From assembly GCA_021295955.1 (NCBI GenBank), contig JAGWBJ010000014.1:1-64000 (forward strand): a stretch of DNA of 64,000 nt, in the 5' to 3' direction. Both the position numbers and the translations under genes were made by a program. This stretch comes from Dehalococcoidia bacterium (GTDB lineage Bacteria; Chloroflexota; Dehalococcoidia; Lucifugimonadales; JAGWBF01). The notes under the pieces are model-generated. The model did not search any database. It worked only from the letters and a program-made list of their open reading frames with translations, and was not told the origin of the DNA. This document shows, in pieces, positions 15,937 to 24,433 of this stretch. How positions within the stretch are numbered: the first letter of the stretch is position 1; each line of letters starts with the position of its first letter.

Positions 15937-16980
15937 ATGCATCAGGTCCAGCTAGACAGGTACCGTCTCGACGGCTTCCTCGGCTCGGGGTCGGACTACG
16001 AGGTCCACGCCGCGACGGACCTGGAGACGGGGGATGCCGTCGTTCTGAAACGGCCCAACCCCGACTACATCACCAGGCAGTTCCACGGGGCCATCGACCT
16101 TCTCTCCCAGAGGCTGGTCGAAGTCCACACGTCCATAGGCACCTCCATACCGGGGATATCCCACCTGGCCGGATACGTGGAGGGGGGGAACCACGACGGG
16201 TACTTCGGGGACTCCCTGAAGCAGCGGTACTGGGTGCTGGTGTACCAGCGGGCCCGGGGCATCCCCCTAGCCGCCGACATCAGGGACAAGTTCAAGGGAG
16301 TACCCACGGGGCTGCCCCAGGGCCTCTTCGCCATCCACCCCCTGGCGCGCCACGCCTCCAAGGGCCCCTTCGACATCCACCGGCAGCTTGTGGAGGTGGA
16401 GGAGGCCCTTCTGGACGCGGGCCACCTGCTGCTGGACACCCGGCCTCAGAACGTCTACTACGACCCCCTGGCCGGGGAGATATCCATAATCGACATCGGG
16501 GCGATGCCCGCCAAGGGGAGCGCGTCCCAGGGGGTGGTCAGCATCGGGGACGGGGACAAGGACTTCCACGACTTCTTTGCCGAGGTGTTCCGGTTCTACG
16601 CCGCCCCCGAGGTCCCGCCCGCCGACGTGGCGGGATACCGGGAGCCCGTGGGAATGCGAAACGTCCCCCGGTTCGACATGCAGGTCAAGGGGATGCTCGG
16701 CGCCTTCTCCGCCGCGCCGGACGCCCGGGTCCGCGACACGGCGGTGGGTGTTTTGGAGAAGGTACTGGAGCGGTCGTACCCCTCGGTGGACGCCTTTCGC
16801 CGGGACCTGGACGCGTACCTGGCGGCCGTGGAGGAGAGGAACCGGGGGCTGGCCGACCTGCCGGACCGAACCGGGGTCTGGCGGGAGGGGCTGGCGATGC
16901 TGTCACAGGACTACTGGCGCAGGTTCCTCTTCGACCCGGAGACGGACCTGGCCTCCTACGGGTCGGCCCCGGAGGGGTGA
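15937..16980 (+). CDS. Protein kinase-like protein
   Basis: A 347-residue divergent Ser/Thr protein kinase fold. The glycine-rich loop reads LGSGSDYEV (15-23), the ATP-binding lysine is K38 in VVLKRP, the catalytic loop is L-D167-T-R-P-Q-N172, and the metal-binding triplet is D186-I-G. All catalytic residues are therefore kept although the HRD and DFG motifs are altered. There is no transmembrane or PASTA region, so it is cytosolic. Its stop codon overlaps the start of a PP2C phosphatase gene (TGATG), implying translational coupling and an opposing kinase/phosphatase switch. The target is unknown. Confidence 0.75.
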   Translation: MHQVQLDRYRLDGFLGSGSDYEVHAATDLETGDAVVLKRPNPDYITRQFHGAIDLLSQRLVEVHTSIGTSIPGISHLAGYVEGGNHDGYFGDSLKQRYWVLVYQRARGIPLAADIRDKFKGVPTGLPQGLFAIHPLARHASKGPFDIHRQLVEVEEALLDAGHLLLDTRPQNVYYDPLAGEISIIDIGAMPAKGSASQGVVSIGDGDKDFHDFFAEVFRFYAAPEVPPADVAGYREPVGMRNVPRFDMQVKGMLGAFSAAPDARVRDTAVGVLEKVLERSYPSVDAFRRDLDAYLAAVEERNRGLADLPDRTGVWREGLAMLSQDYWRRFLFDPETDLASYGSAPEG

Positions 16981-17657
16981 TGAACAACGGCAGAGTGGCG
17001 TCGTTCTGCGACAACTCGGCCCACGGTGAGGACGCGCTGGTGGTGCGAGAGCTGTCGGAGACGTCGTGCCTCGACGCGGTGCTGGACGGGGTCACCCAGT
17101 GCCAGGGAGGCTACGCCAGCGATTTCACGTCCCAGATGCTCCGGGACTCCCCCATCGCCTCCCTGGAGGAGCTGCTCGCGGCGTTGGAGCAGTCCAACCT
17201 GACGCTGTTTCACGGCGGAGGCGGGAGGGACCTCCTGACGACCGCCTCGGCGGCCCTCAAGCTGGGAACCACCGTCCACTCCGTCAACGTCGGCGACAGC
17301 CCCGTCTACCTGGTCCGCGGCGGGGGCATCCTGGAGCTGAGCACGATAGTCCAGGCGGGGCCCCTCTCCAACCTCCCCAACGGGGCCGTGGGCCGGCGTG
17401 AGACCCTCTCGTACAAGCACAGGGCTGTCGAGCTGGAGCCGGGAGACCGTCTGGTCCTCGCCACCGACGGCCTGCTGCACAACCTGACCCCGGAGGAGGT
17501 GGCCGCCGTCGTTGCGCGGTCCTCCACGGCGGAGGAGGCGGTGGCCGCCCTTCAGGCCGTGGTCGACGAGAAGCGGGCGGCGCACCAGGGGAGGCCGGAC
17601 ACCTACGGGACCTTTCGGGAGGACGACCGCACCGCGGTGGTCCGGTACCTGGACTGA
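16980..17657 (+). CDS. PP2C-family protein phosphatase
   Basis: A 225-residue PPM/PP2C-type metal-dependent Ser/Thr phosphatase. Metal-binding motifs are visible: GED near residue 18, LDGVTQC near 36, VNVGDSPVYLV near 102, LATDGLLHN near 159, and the final EDDRTAVV. The ATG at 16980 overlaps the kinase stop (TGATG); a GTG at 16977 is the alternative start. The preceding GGAGGGG serves as ribosome site. The gene order suggests it dephosphorylates the kinase or the same substrate. Confidence 0.88.
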   Translation: MNNGRVASFCDNSAHGEDALVVRELSETSCLDAVLDGVTQCQGGYASDFTSQMLRDSPIASLEELLAALEQSNLTLFHGGGGRDLLTTASAALKLGTTVHSVNVGDSPVYLVRGGGILELSTIVQAGPLSNLPNGAVGRRETLSYKHRAVELEPGDRLVLATDGLLHNLTPEEVAAVVARSSTAEEAVAALQAVVDEKRAAHQGRPDTYGTFREDDRTAVVRYLD

Positions 17658-17662
17658 CCGGC

Positions 17663-18301
17663 CTATGGCAGCAGGGCGGTCTCGGTAGCGGACGCCTCTC
17701 CGTTGACCCGGAACAGGAACTCCCTGGCACCGGCTGGACCCAGGTCCTCCCTGTCCAGGGCGACCATCTGCAGGGGCGCCATCAGGTAGGGCCTCTCACG
17801 GCCCTGGGGGTCGGCCTCCAGCTCCAGGTCGACCTCCACGGCGGCACCCCTCACCGAGACCCCGCGGACGGAAAGGGGGTCCCCTTTCAGGGGACGCCAC
17901 AGGTAGTAGGCGGCGACCACCACGTCCTCGGCGAACTCCACGTTGTCCAGGCTCTGGGCGTTGCCCCTGTAGAAGAGGATCTCGAACCTCTCCAAGAACG
18001 CCGTCAGCTCCTCCTGGGACGTGATGACGGCGGTCTTCAGCGTCTCCGAGGAGGGCTTGGACCGTCCATCGGGAGGGTGGGGCACCACCCATCCGCCCAC
18101 CAGGTACCGCACCACCAGCCCGTCCGACTGAGGCGCGCCGCCCCCGGCGGACGGCCCCCTACCGGACCGCTCGCCGCAGGCGGCCAACCCGGCAACGAGG
18201 ACGACCAGGAGGACACCGACCGCCAGGACAACCGTCCTGGCTCCACGGCTACGGCCCACAGGGCCCCTCCGCGGGTAGAGTCTCATTGGCGGTAGTCTCA
18301 T
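17663..18301 (-). CDS. Hypothetical lipoprotein
   Basis: A 212-residue protein with a Arg-rich N-terminus, a hydrophobic helix (about 23-41) and a lipobox LAAC at about residues 39-42, then a Gly/Ser-rich linker, so it is probably anchored to the outside of the membrane. The mature part (LVVRYLVGGW..., ITSQEELTAFLERFEILFYRG) matches no family I recognise. An internal ATG at 18286 is an alternative start. It converges with the PP2C gene with a 5-bp gap. Confidence 0.7.
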   Translation of the reverse strand: MRLPPMRLYPRRGPVGRSRGARTVVLAVGVLLVVLVAGLAACGERSGRGPSAGGGAPQSDGLVVRYLVGGWVVPHPPDGRSKPSSETLKTAVITSQEELTAFLERFEILFYRGNAQSLDNVEFAEDVVVAAYYLWRPLKGDPLSVRGVSVRGAAVEVDLELEADPQGRERPYLMAPLQMVALDREDLGPAGAREFLFRVNGEASATETALLP

Positions 18302-18375
18302 CGGGCAGCGTATCTCGCTTCAAGGGCGCTCCAAGGAAGAGTGTACCAAACTCGCCACCGGCCATGAAACGGGCC

Positions 18376-18404
18376 TTGCCAACCCAGGCCGGCGGCGATA
18401 AAGT
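18376..18404 (+). promoter_or_regulatory. Promoter candidate for dinB-like gene
   Basis: TTGCCA at 18376-18381, 17-bp spacer, TAAAGT at 18399-18404, 78 bp before the start at 18483. Confidence 0.35.
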
Positions 18405-18482
18405 GGACGCGCCGGCCATGGGGGACCCTGCCGCCGGTCTCATCGACCCGTTAGCCACCCATTCGTCACCTGGAGGGAGCTC

Positions 18483-19004
18483 ATGAATCGGGCAGCGTTC
18501 ATACGCAGACACCTTCTCAGCCTTCAAGAGTCCCTGGACGACGCGGCGGCGGGCCTCTCCCAGGAGCAGGCCCACTGGAGGCCCGACGCCGGGGGCAACC
18601 ACATCGCCTTCGTCCTCTGGCACTACTCCCGTACGGTCGACAACATCGTCCGGTTCGTCCTGCAACGCAAACCCACCATCTGGATGGAGGGCAAGTGGGA
18701 CGAAAGGTTCGGACTGGACTCCAAGTCCCAGGGCACGGGCATGTCCCGGGAGGACGCGTTGGCAGTGAGCATCTCGGACCTCCCCGCCTTCACCTCGTAC
18801 ATGAAGGAGGTGTGGCGGGAGGCCGGGGGGTACCTGGATACGGTCTCGGAAGGGGATTTGGACCGGAAGCAGATGGTGCGGCCTCTGGGGGAGCTTACCC
18901 TGGAGGAGATACTGGGCACCGTGCTGCTGACCCACGGCTACACGCACCTGGGCGAGGTGTGGCTGCTCAAGGGAATGCAGGGACTCGCGGGCAGCCCCCG
19001 TTAG
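18483..19004 (+). CDS. DinB-like superfamily protein
   Basis: A 173-residue four-helix-bundle protein of the DinB/YfiT family, whose members are metal-dependent thiol transferases or hydrolases. The three metal-binding histidines are plausible at H47 (FVLWHYSRTVDN), H151 and H155 (LLTHGYTHLGEV). GGAGGGAG lies just upstream of the ATG. It stands alone between two oppositely oriented groups. Confidence 0.85.
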   Translation: MNRAAFIRRHLLSLQESLDDAAAGLSQEQAHWRPDAGGNHIAFVLWHYSRTVDNIVRFVLQRKPTIWMEGKWDERFGLDSKSQGTGMSREDALAVSISDLPAFTSYMKEVWREAGGYLDTVSEGDLDRKQMVRPLGELTLEEILGTVLLTHGYTHLGEVWLLKGMQGLAGSPR

Positions 19005-19070
19005 CCGGAGATGGGCGCGGGGCGGCGCAGGGGCGGCCCGAGGTCCGGGGCTTCCCGCGGGCGGGCCGGT

Positions 19071-19625
19071 TCAGGAAGCCTGGCCCGCGGTGATCACGGA
19101 GACGACCCGGTCCAGCAGGCCCTCGGCCCTCAGCCTCACGGCGGGCCGGTCGAGGCCTCCGATGGGGTGGTCAGTGTAGATGACCGGGTAGTCCGGGTCT
19201 CCCCACATCCGGGCCATGGCCCTGGCGGTGTTCTCGAAGCGGTCGGTGCACACCGTCGCCGAGGGCACCCCCGCCTTCTCCAGATGGATCCCGTCGTGCA
19301 CACTGCACGCGCTGCAGGACCCTCAATCGCCGATGGCTACGATGGCGTAGTCCACCTCCTTGCCCATGCGGGCGACCACCTCCGGGTCGGCGGGCCTGGA
19401 CGCCGAGGGCTTCCGGTGGTACACCACGTCGGACACGCCATACTGGACCTTCAGCAGGTCCGCCAGCTCCTCCAGCAGCTCCTTGCCATTGGGCTTGCTG
19501 TCGTCGATGAGCCCCAGGCGTTTGCCCCGCAGGTCCTCCAGCCTGCGGGCCCCCGAGAAGCTGGCCGGTATGGGCTGGGTGGTCGGGTCCACCAGCGTGT
19601 ACTGTGTACGTGTCTTCAGCGCCAT
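19071..19625 (-). CDS. UGSC-family selenoprotein (in-frame UGA read as selenocysteine)
   Basis: A 184-codon gene interrupted by one in-frame TGA at 19323-19325 (codon 101). The two halves are in the same frame and join as AIGD-U-GSCSACSVHDGI, which is the diagnostic UGSC motif of a selenoprotein family known mainly from marine and uncultured bacteria; Cys-containing homologs read CGSC. N-terminal half: ALKTRTQYTLVDPT and LRGKRLGLIDDSKPNG. C-terminal half: VPSATVCTDRFENTARA and YPVIYTDHPIGGL. Biochemical role is unknown; a thiol/selenol redox function is likely. Start has AAGGAGGG six bases upstream. It follows the 352-aa gene by 67 bp. Without recoding, the gene would look like two fragments. 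Confidence 0.88.
19295..19322 (-). promoter_or_regulatory. Candidate bacterial SECIS of the UGSC gene
   Basis: Immediately after the UGA, a 5-bp stem CGTGC/GCACG (19309-19305 with 19299-19295) encloses the loop AGUGU, which starts 19 nt downstream of the UGA. This is the position of the SelB-binding loop in E. coli fdhF as I recall it. Structure is by eye. Confidence 0.55.
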
Positions 19626-19692
19626 TCCAAACCCTCCTTGCTGCGTAGACTGCCGTCAGCTTGTGCGCGCCATGCCCGTGCCTGGGACCGGC

Positions 19693-20751
19693 TCATCTCA
19701 CGGGCTTGGTGACCGCCGTCGAGCCGACCTTGGGGCCCCAGCTTGGGATGACGGCGCAGGTATTGGCCTCGGCCCCGCCGGCGAACACCACCAGGATGTC
19801 CTCGGGGGACGGGACCAGAGAGACGTACCTCTCCTCGTCGCCGGGCTCCACCTCCCCGGGAACGGCCTTCGCCCGGCGCAGGTCCGCCAGGGACCGTCTG
19901 ACCAGGGGGTGCAGGTGCTCTCTCACGTCCGCCTTGCTCCACCCCTGCCACAGGTCGCTGGTGCCGGCCACCACCAGGCCGACCTCCCCCTGCCTGACCG
20001 TGGCGGAGGTGTCTCCCACCGAGCCGGAGTTGGCCATGGAGGTGCCCAGGGACGATGCCACGTCGGCGGCTCCGGCCAGCATGGCCTCGGGAGTGGCGGC
20101 CATCCGCAGAGACCGTGGCGCGTCGCAGGCGAACACGGTGACGGCGCTCTGGTCCCGGGAGAGGCCGCGCTCCACGTGGAGCGGCTGCCAGTGGGTGTCC
20201 AGCTCGTTCTCGGCGATGCAGTAGCTGAACTTGCCGGGGTGCCCCAGGACGCTGCGATCGAAGAGGCCGGGTATGGACGCGCAGGCGTTCATGAGCACCA
20301 GGCGCACGGCCCTGCCTATGGTGGAGTTGGCCCGGTTGCCCGGCCCGAACAGGTTGTTGCGGCAGTTCATCTCCAGCTCCCGGACCACGGGACCGTTGAC
20401 GATGGCCAGGATGCCGGCGCCCCCCATGCTGGAGGAGGGCCCGATGAGGTTGAACTCCGGGGCCAGCATCGCCTCGGTGGCCGCAAGCACCACGGGCATG
20501 TACTCGGGGAGGCACCCGGCCATCACCGCGTTGGCGGCCACCTTGCCCACGGTCACCTCCCGGCGCCGTTCAGGGACGGCCCCCAGGACCTCCTCCGCCG
20601 GGCGTCCGGCCCGGTCCAGGAACTGGGCCACCCGCTCGTAGGTCGGAGGCACCACGGGCAGCCCGTCCGTCCAGCCCAGCTCGTAGCACCGCTCGATGGC
20701 CTCTACCACGTCGTCCCACTCGGCCAGGACCGTATCCAACGCAGACGTCAT
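19693..20751 (-). CDS. Conserved protein of unknown function, operon partner of the UGSC selenoprotein
   Basis: A 352-residue soluble protein. I do not recognise a named family. The N-terminal GWTDGLPVVPPTYERV pattern, the conserved Cys/Gly-rich middle (MNCRNNLFGPGNRANSTIGRA, LMNACASIPG), and the C-terminal EVGLVVAGTSDLWQGWSKADVREHL, IPSWGPKVGSTAV are distinctive. Four cysteines could take part in redox or ligand binding. The ATG at 20751 has GAGGAG five bases upstream. It lies 29 bp after an amidohydrolase and 67 bp before the UGSC gene on the same strand, so the three probably act in one pathway. Confidence 0.7.
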   Translation of the reverse strand: MTSALDTVLAEWDDVVEAIERCYELGWTDGLPVVPPTYERVAQFLDRAGRPAEEVLGAVPERRREVTVGKVAANAVMAGCLPEYMPVVLAATEAMLAPEFNLIGPSSSMGGAGILAIVNGPVVRELEMNCRNNLFGPGNRANSTIGRAVRLVLMNACASIPGLFDRSVLGHPGKFSYCIAENELDTHWQPLHVERGLSRDQSAVTVFACDAPRSLRMAATPEAMLAGAADVASSLGTSMANSGSVGDTSATVRQGEVGLVVAGTSDLWQGWSKADVREHLHPLVRRSLADLRRAKAVPGEVEPGDEERYVSLVPSPEDILVVFAGGAEANTCAVIPSWGPKVGSTAVTKPVR

Positions 20752-20780
20752 GCGCGCTCCTCTAGTATTCGGCGTGGGGT

Positions 20781-22010
20781 CTAGTCGTCGTCCCCGTCCC
20801 CGGCAACGGCCTCCAGCTCGGCGGGTGTAGGCGGCCCCCATCCCCACCGGTGGGGCGCCTCCCCCTCCTGGATCACCTTGCCGTACTTGATGGTCAGGTG
20901 GGGCAGGATGGCCTGGGAGGCCATGCGGGTCTCGCCGTCGGCGTCGACGAGCTGGAAGCTGCCGTCCCGCACCTCCAACACGGACACATCGGCGTCCCGG
21001 CCGGGGGCCAGGCTGCCGGCGCTGTCCTCGATGCCCAGGGCCTTGGCGGCGTTGACGGTGGTCTTCCTGATCACGTCCTCCAGGGAGAAGCCCAGATGCA
21101 GGAAGTAGGCCGAGTACTCCAGCAGGCCGCGCATCAGGTTCTTCCGCATTCCGAAGCCCGGCTGGATGTCGATGTCGGTGCCGATGGTGTCGGGGTACAC
21201 TCCCTGGGACATGACCTCCTGGGCCCGGTCCCAGCCGAAGTTGAAGTCGCCGTAGGAGGGGTCCAGTGTGACCCCGCGCTCCTGGGCTTCCCTGAGCTCG
21301 GGCAGCAGCCTGCCCTCGAAGTCCAGGGCCGCGCCGGTGAGGGGCGTGAAGATGTGGGTGACGATATCGCCCTCCCCCAACATCCCCAGGGCGTCGGCCA
21401 CCACCTCGGGAGGGGTGGGCACCTGGCTCTTGGGACCGATGTCCCCGATGTGCATCATGACCCTCAGCCCCGCCTCCCGGGCCGCGGTCTTGGCCGCCTG
21501 GACGTGCTTCAGGCCCAGGGTCTGCACGGTACGCGGGTACACCAGGCACTTCACCCCCTTGATGACGTCCGGGTGGGCCTGGGCCGTGCGGACGACCCCC
21601 TGGACGTCGATGTCCTCCTCGGACTGGGCCATGGGGTTGCTCCGGTCGTGGAACACGCTGAGGAACGAGTAGACCCGGGTGTGGGCCTGGGGGAAGACCA
21701 CCTCGCAGAACTCGGGGAAGTTGGCGGGACCCGGTCCGCCGGCGTCGGCAAGGGTGGTCACCCCGCCCCAGACCCCGGCGGCGTCGGGGTGCACCGGGTT
21801 TCGCTTGGGCTGGTACACGTGGGCGTGGACGTCGATGAGCCCGGGGGCCACCACCTTGCCGGAAACGTCGATGACCCGGCCCGCCTCGGTCTCGGGTATG
21901 GAGGGGGCCACCAGGGCGATCCTGCCGTCGGCGACGGCCACGTCCGCCGGCCCGTTAATCCCCTGGGATGGGTCCAGCACCGTGCCCCCTTTTAGTAGCA
22001 GGTCGTACAT
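20781..22010 (-). CDS. Amidohydrolase/deacetylase family metallohydrolase
   Basis: A 409-residue TIM-barrel hydrolase of the dihydroorotase/D-aminoacylase group. Metal ligands are visible: H62-A-H64 in GLIDVHAHVY, K154 in VIKGVKCLVYP as probable carboxylated Lys, His in VMMHIGD, His in VTHIFTPLTG, and Asp in IGTDID. The composite C-terminal sheet reads LAPGRDADVSVLEV. It is the first gene of the operon leading to the UGSC selenoprotein. The substrate is probably a small amide or cyclic imide, but this is inference. Confidence 0.88.
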   Translation of the reverse strand: MYDLLLKGGTVLDPSQGINGPADVAVADGRIALVAPSIPETEAGRVIDVSGKVVAPGLIDVHAHVYQPKRNPVHPDAAGVWGGVTTLADAGGPGPANFPEFCEVVFPQAHTRVYSFLSVFHDRSNPMAQSEEDIDVQGVVRTAQAHPDVIKGVKCLVYPRTVQTLGLKHVQAAKTAAREAGLRVMMHIGDIGPKSQVPTPPEVVADALGMLGEGDIVTHIFTPLTGAALDFEGRLLPELREAQERGVTLDPSYGDFNFGWDRAQEVMSQGVYPDTIGTDIDIQPGFGMRKNLMRGLLEYSAYFLHLGFSLEDVIRKTTVNAAKALGIEDSAGSLAPGRDADVSVLEVRDGSFQLVDADGETRMASQAILPHLTIKYGKVIQEGEAPHRWGWGPPTPAELEAVAGDGDDD

Positions 22011-22535
22011 CGTCTATCACCTCCAGATTGTTGGGTCAAAGTATACCACGGCGCCCGGACACGGAGGCCACGTATGGGGATGAAGATGGCGATGCCCTCT
22101 CCCTACTATCATTACGATGAAGACGGGACGCAGCGCCCCTCGGCCACTCCCGGCAAAGGAGGCTCTTGCGTAGCTCTCGGTGTGGGCCAAATCACCAAGG
22201 CCGACTGGATGCGCTTGCGCCTAAAGCCCCGGGACTTGGATACCCGCCCCCGTATCAAGTACGAGGACATGCTTTCGCGGGTACGACGGTTATGCGGCGG
22301 CCCCCGAAAAGCCGGAGTCCAGGCGCCCCACCCCTGGGTCCCGGCCTTCGCGGGGACGACGATGGGGGGCACGATTCTTATCGCTCTTATGTGGACTCCG
22401 CGAGGCCATAGTCATTCCGAGCGGCCCCATCCTCCCCCGCCCGCGGGGCCGGGTTGACAGTGCAACCCCGCCGGTGCATGATGGGCGATGCACGAGGGTC
22501 GGCCCGGACCGGCGCCTCGGGGAGGCGGCACAGCC
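22011..22535. other. Non-coding gap with a degenerate hairpin
   Basis: The gap between two divergent genes. On the minus strand a TATACT box (complement of about 22034-22040) lies upstream of the amidohydrolase. At 22338-22357 there is an imperfect GTCCCGGCC/CGGGGAC hairpin of the REP-like type. I see no supported gene; open frames here only translate the hairpin. Confidence 0.5.
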
Positions 22536-23465
22536 ATGAAGATAGCGATAATGGGCACCGGCGGCACCGGCGGCTATTTCGGCGGTCTCCTGGCCAGGGC
22601 CGGGCACGACGTCACCTTCGTTGCCAGGGGAGCCCACCTGGCGGCGATCCGGGACAAGGGGCTGCTGGTCGAGAGCGTCAACCAAGGCACGTTCACGGCC
22701 ACGGGACGGGCCCTGGAAGACACGACCGGAGCCGGGGAGCAGGACCTGGTCCTGTTCGCCGTCAAGATGTACCAGAACGCCGCCGCCATCGAGAAGGTGC
22801 GGCCCATGATGGGAGACGGCTCCGTGGTGCTGACCCTCCAGAACGGCATCGACAACTACGAGCAGCTCGCCGCGGCCTTCGGCGACGCCAGGGTCATCAT
22901 AGGGTCGTGCTACATGGAGGGCCGGGTCGTCGAGCCCGGGGTGGTGAGCCAGGGCGGGCCCGGGGCCGCCTCCTTTGGAGAGATCCAGCCGGGCGTTACC
23001 GAGCGGTGCCAACGCCTGCTCCAGGTGTTCGAGGACGCGGACTGGAACGTGACCCTGGAGGAGAACATGATGGCCATGCTCTGGAAGAAGTTCTCCTACA
23101 TCGCCGGGTCCGCCGCAGTGTGCTCGGCCACCAACTCGGTGTACGAGGAGATGCGAAACGTGCCCGAGACGCGGGCGCTCATCCAGGGGGCCATCGAGGA
23201 GGCGCTGGCGGTGGGCCGGGCCCGGGGAGCGCCCATCGCCGACGACTCCCTGGAGTGGGCCATGGACTCCCTGGACCGCTTCCCGCCCCAGGGCAGGTCC
23301 TCCCTGGCCAAGGACTTCCTGGAGGGCAGGCAGGTGGAGCTGGAGGGCATGAACGGCACCGTGTCCCGCATGGGGCGGGAGTCCGGCGTGCCCACCCCCA
23401 TCAACGACGCCCTCTACGCCATCCTCAAGCCCTGGGCCCTTCGCATCGAGAGCTCTCTGTCCTGA
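22536..23465 (+). CDS. 2-dehydropantoate 2-reductase-like (ketopantoate reductase family)
   Basis: A 309-residue ketopantoate reductase family enzyme that uses NADPH to reduce a 2-oxo acid. The Rossmann motif MGTGGTGGYFGG starts at residue 6. The catalytic-lysine segment is LWKKFSYIAGSAAVCS, and the C-terminal helical domain has MNGTVSRMGRESGVPTPINDALYAILKP. It may serve pantothenate synthesis, but several paralogous subfamilies exist, so I leave out panE. Start chosen at 22536 with GGGGAGG ten bases upstream; an in-frame ATG at 22488 is less likely. Confidence 0.85.
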   Translation: MKIAIMGTGGTGGYFGGLLARAGHDVTFVARGAHLAAIRDKGLLVESVNQGTFTATGRALEDTTGAGEQDLVLFAVKMYQNAAAIEKVRPMMGDGSVVLTLQNGIDNYEQLAAAFGDARVIIGSCYMEGRVVEPGVVSQGGPGAASFGEIQPGVTERCQRLLQVFEDADWNVTLEENMMAMLWKKFSYIAGSAAVCSATNSVYEEMRNVPETRALIQGAIEEALAVGRARGAPIADDSLEWAMDSLDRFPPQGRSSLAKDFLEGRQVELEGMNGTVSRMGRESGVPTPINDALYAILKPWALRIESSLS

Positions 23466-23505
23466 CCGAGCCGGGTCCTGACCGAGCCGGGTCCTGACCA
23501 AACCG
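23459..23505. repeat. 16-bp tandem repeat
   Basis: TCCTGACCGAGCCGGG is repeated head to tail, with a third degenerate copy (TCCTGACCAAACCGGC), over the stop codon of the preceding gene and the gap before the SDR. Confidence 0.75.
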
Positions 23506-23529
23506 GCGGGCAGCGTGTGGAAGTGAGAG

Positions 23530-24333
23530 ATGGACGTCACCGGCAAGATAGCCGTGGTTACCGGCGGAGGACGAGGCATCGGACGGGGCATCGTCCTGGC
23601 CCTGGCCAGGAACGGCGCCGACGTGGTGGTGGCCGACGTCAACCCGGATGACGCCGCGGGCGTCGCGGCCGAGGCCGCCGAGCTGGGCCGCCGGTCCATG
23701 ACGAGCCGTCTGGACGTGACCGACCAGGACTCGGTGGACGGGATGGTCGAAGAGGTGACGGCCCGGTTCCAACGAATCGACGTCCTGGTGAACAACGCCG
23801 GCATATACGCCGCTCCAGGCTTCGAGGAGCGGGACGAGGCCAACGAGGACGACTGGGACATGATCTACGAGGTGAACGTAAAGGGCGTGGTGCGCGTGAC
23901 GTGCGCCGTCAAGCCCGGCATGAAGGACCGGCGGTGCGGAAAGATCGTCAACATAGCCTCCATTGCCGGCCGGAGGGGTAGTCCCGAGAACCCACCCTAC
24001 GCCGTGTCCAAGACCGGTGTCATCAGCTACACCCAGGCCTCGGCGCTGGAGCTGGCGCCCTACGGCGTCAACGTCAACGCCATCTGTCCGGGGTCCCTGT
24101 GGACGCCCATGTGGGAGAGGATCGCCCTCCGGCGGGGCGGGTCTGAGGCGGAAAACCCCGAGGGGCTGGCTCCCCGGGGGTTCTTCGAGCGCACCGTTCA
24201 GAGGAACATCCCCCTGGAACGAGAGCAGACTCCCGAGGACATCGGCAACCTGGCCGCCTTTCTGGCCTCGGACCTATCCAGGAACATCACCGGCCAGTCC
24301 ATCAACGTCGATGGCGGCCTTCGCCTGAACTGA
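23530..24333 (+). CDS. Short-chain dehydrogenase/reductase (FabG-like)
   Basis: A 267-residue classical SDR. Cofactor motif TGGGRGIGRG (11-20), NNAG (88-91), and catalytic Ser144, Tyr157 and Lys161 (YAVSK) are all present. The Asp in VVVADVNPD suggests NAD rather than NADP. The C-terminal LSRNITGQSINVDGG is typical. It oxidises or reduces an unknown alcohol/ketone. Same strand as the ketopantoate reductase-like gene and the MFS gene that follows. Confidence 0.9.
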   Translation: MDVTGKIAVVTGGGRGIGRGIVLALARNGADVVVADVNPDDAAGVAAEAAELGRRSMTSRLDVTDQDSVDGMVEEVTARFQRIDVLVNNAGIYAAPGFEERDEANEDDWDMIYEVNVKGVVRVTCAVKPGMKDRRCGKIVNIASIAGRRGSPENPPYAVSKTGVISYTQASALELAPYGVNVNAICPGSLWTPMWERIALRRGGSEAENPEGLAPRGFFERTVQRNIPLEREQTPEDIGNLAAFLASDLSRNITGQSINVDGGLRLN

Positions 24334-24433
24334 GGGTGCTGCCGCCGCGGGGCTCCCGCCGGCTCCCGCCCCGGGGCGGTCCCAGCCGCCCGCTCCCCCG
24401 GTGGCGGACGGGCCCGTCGAGAGACCCCCGTAG

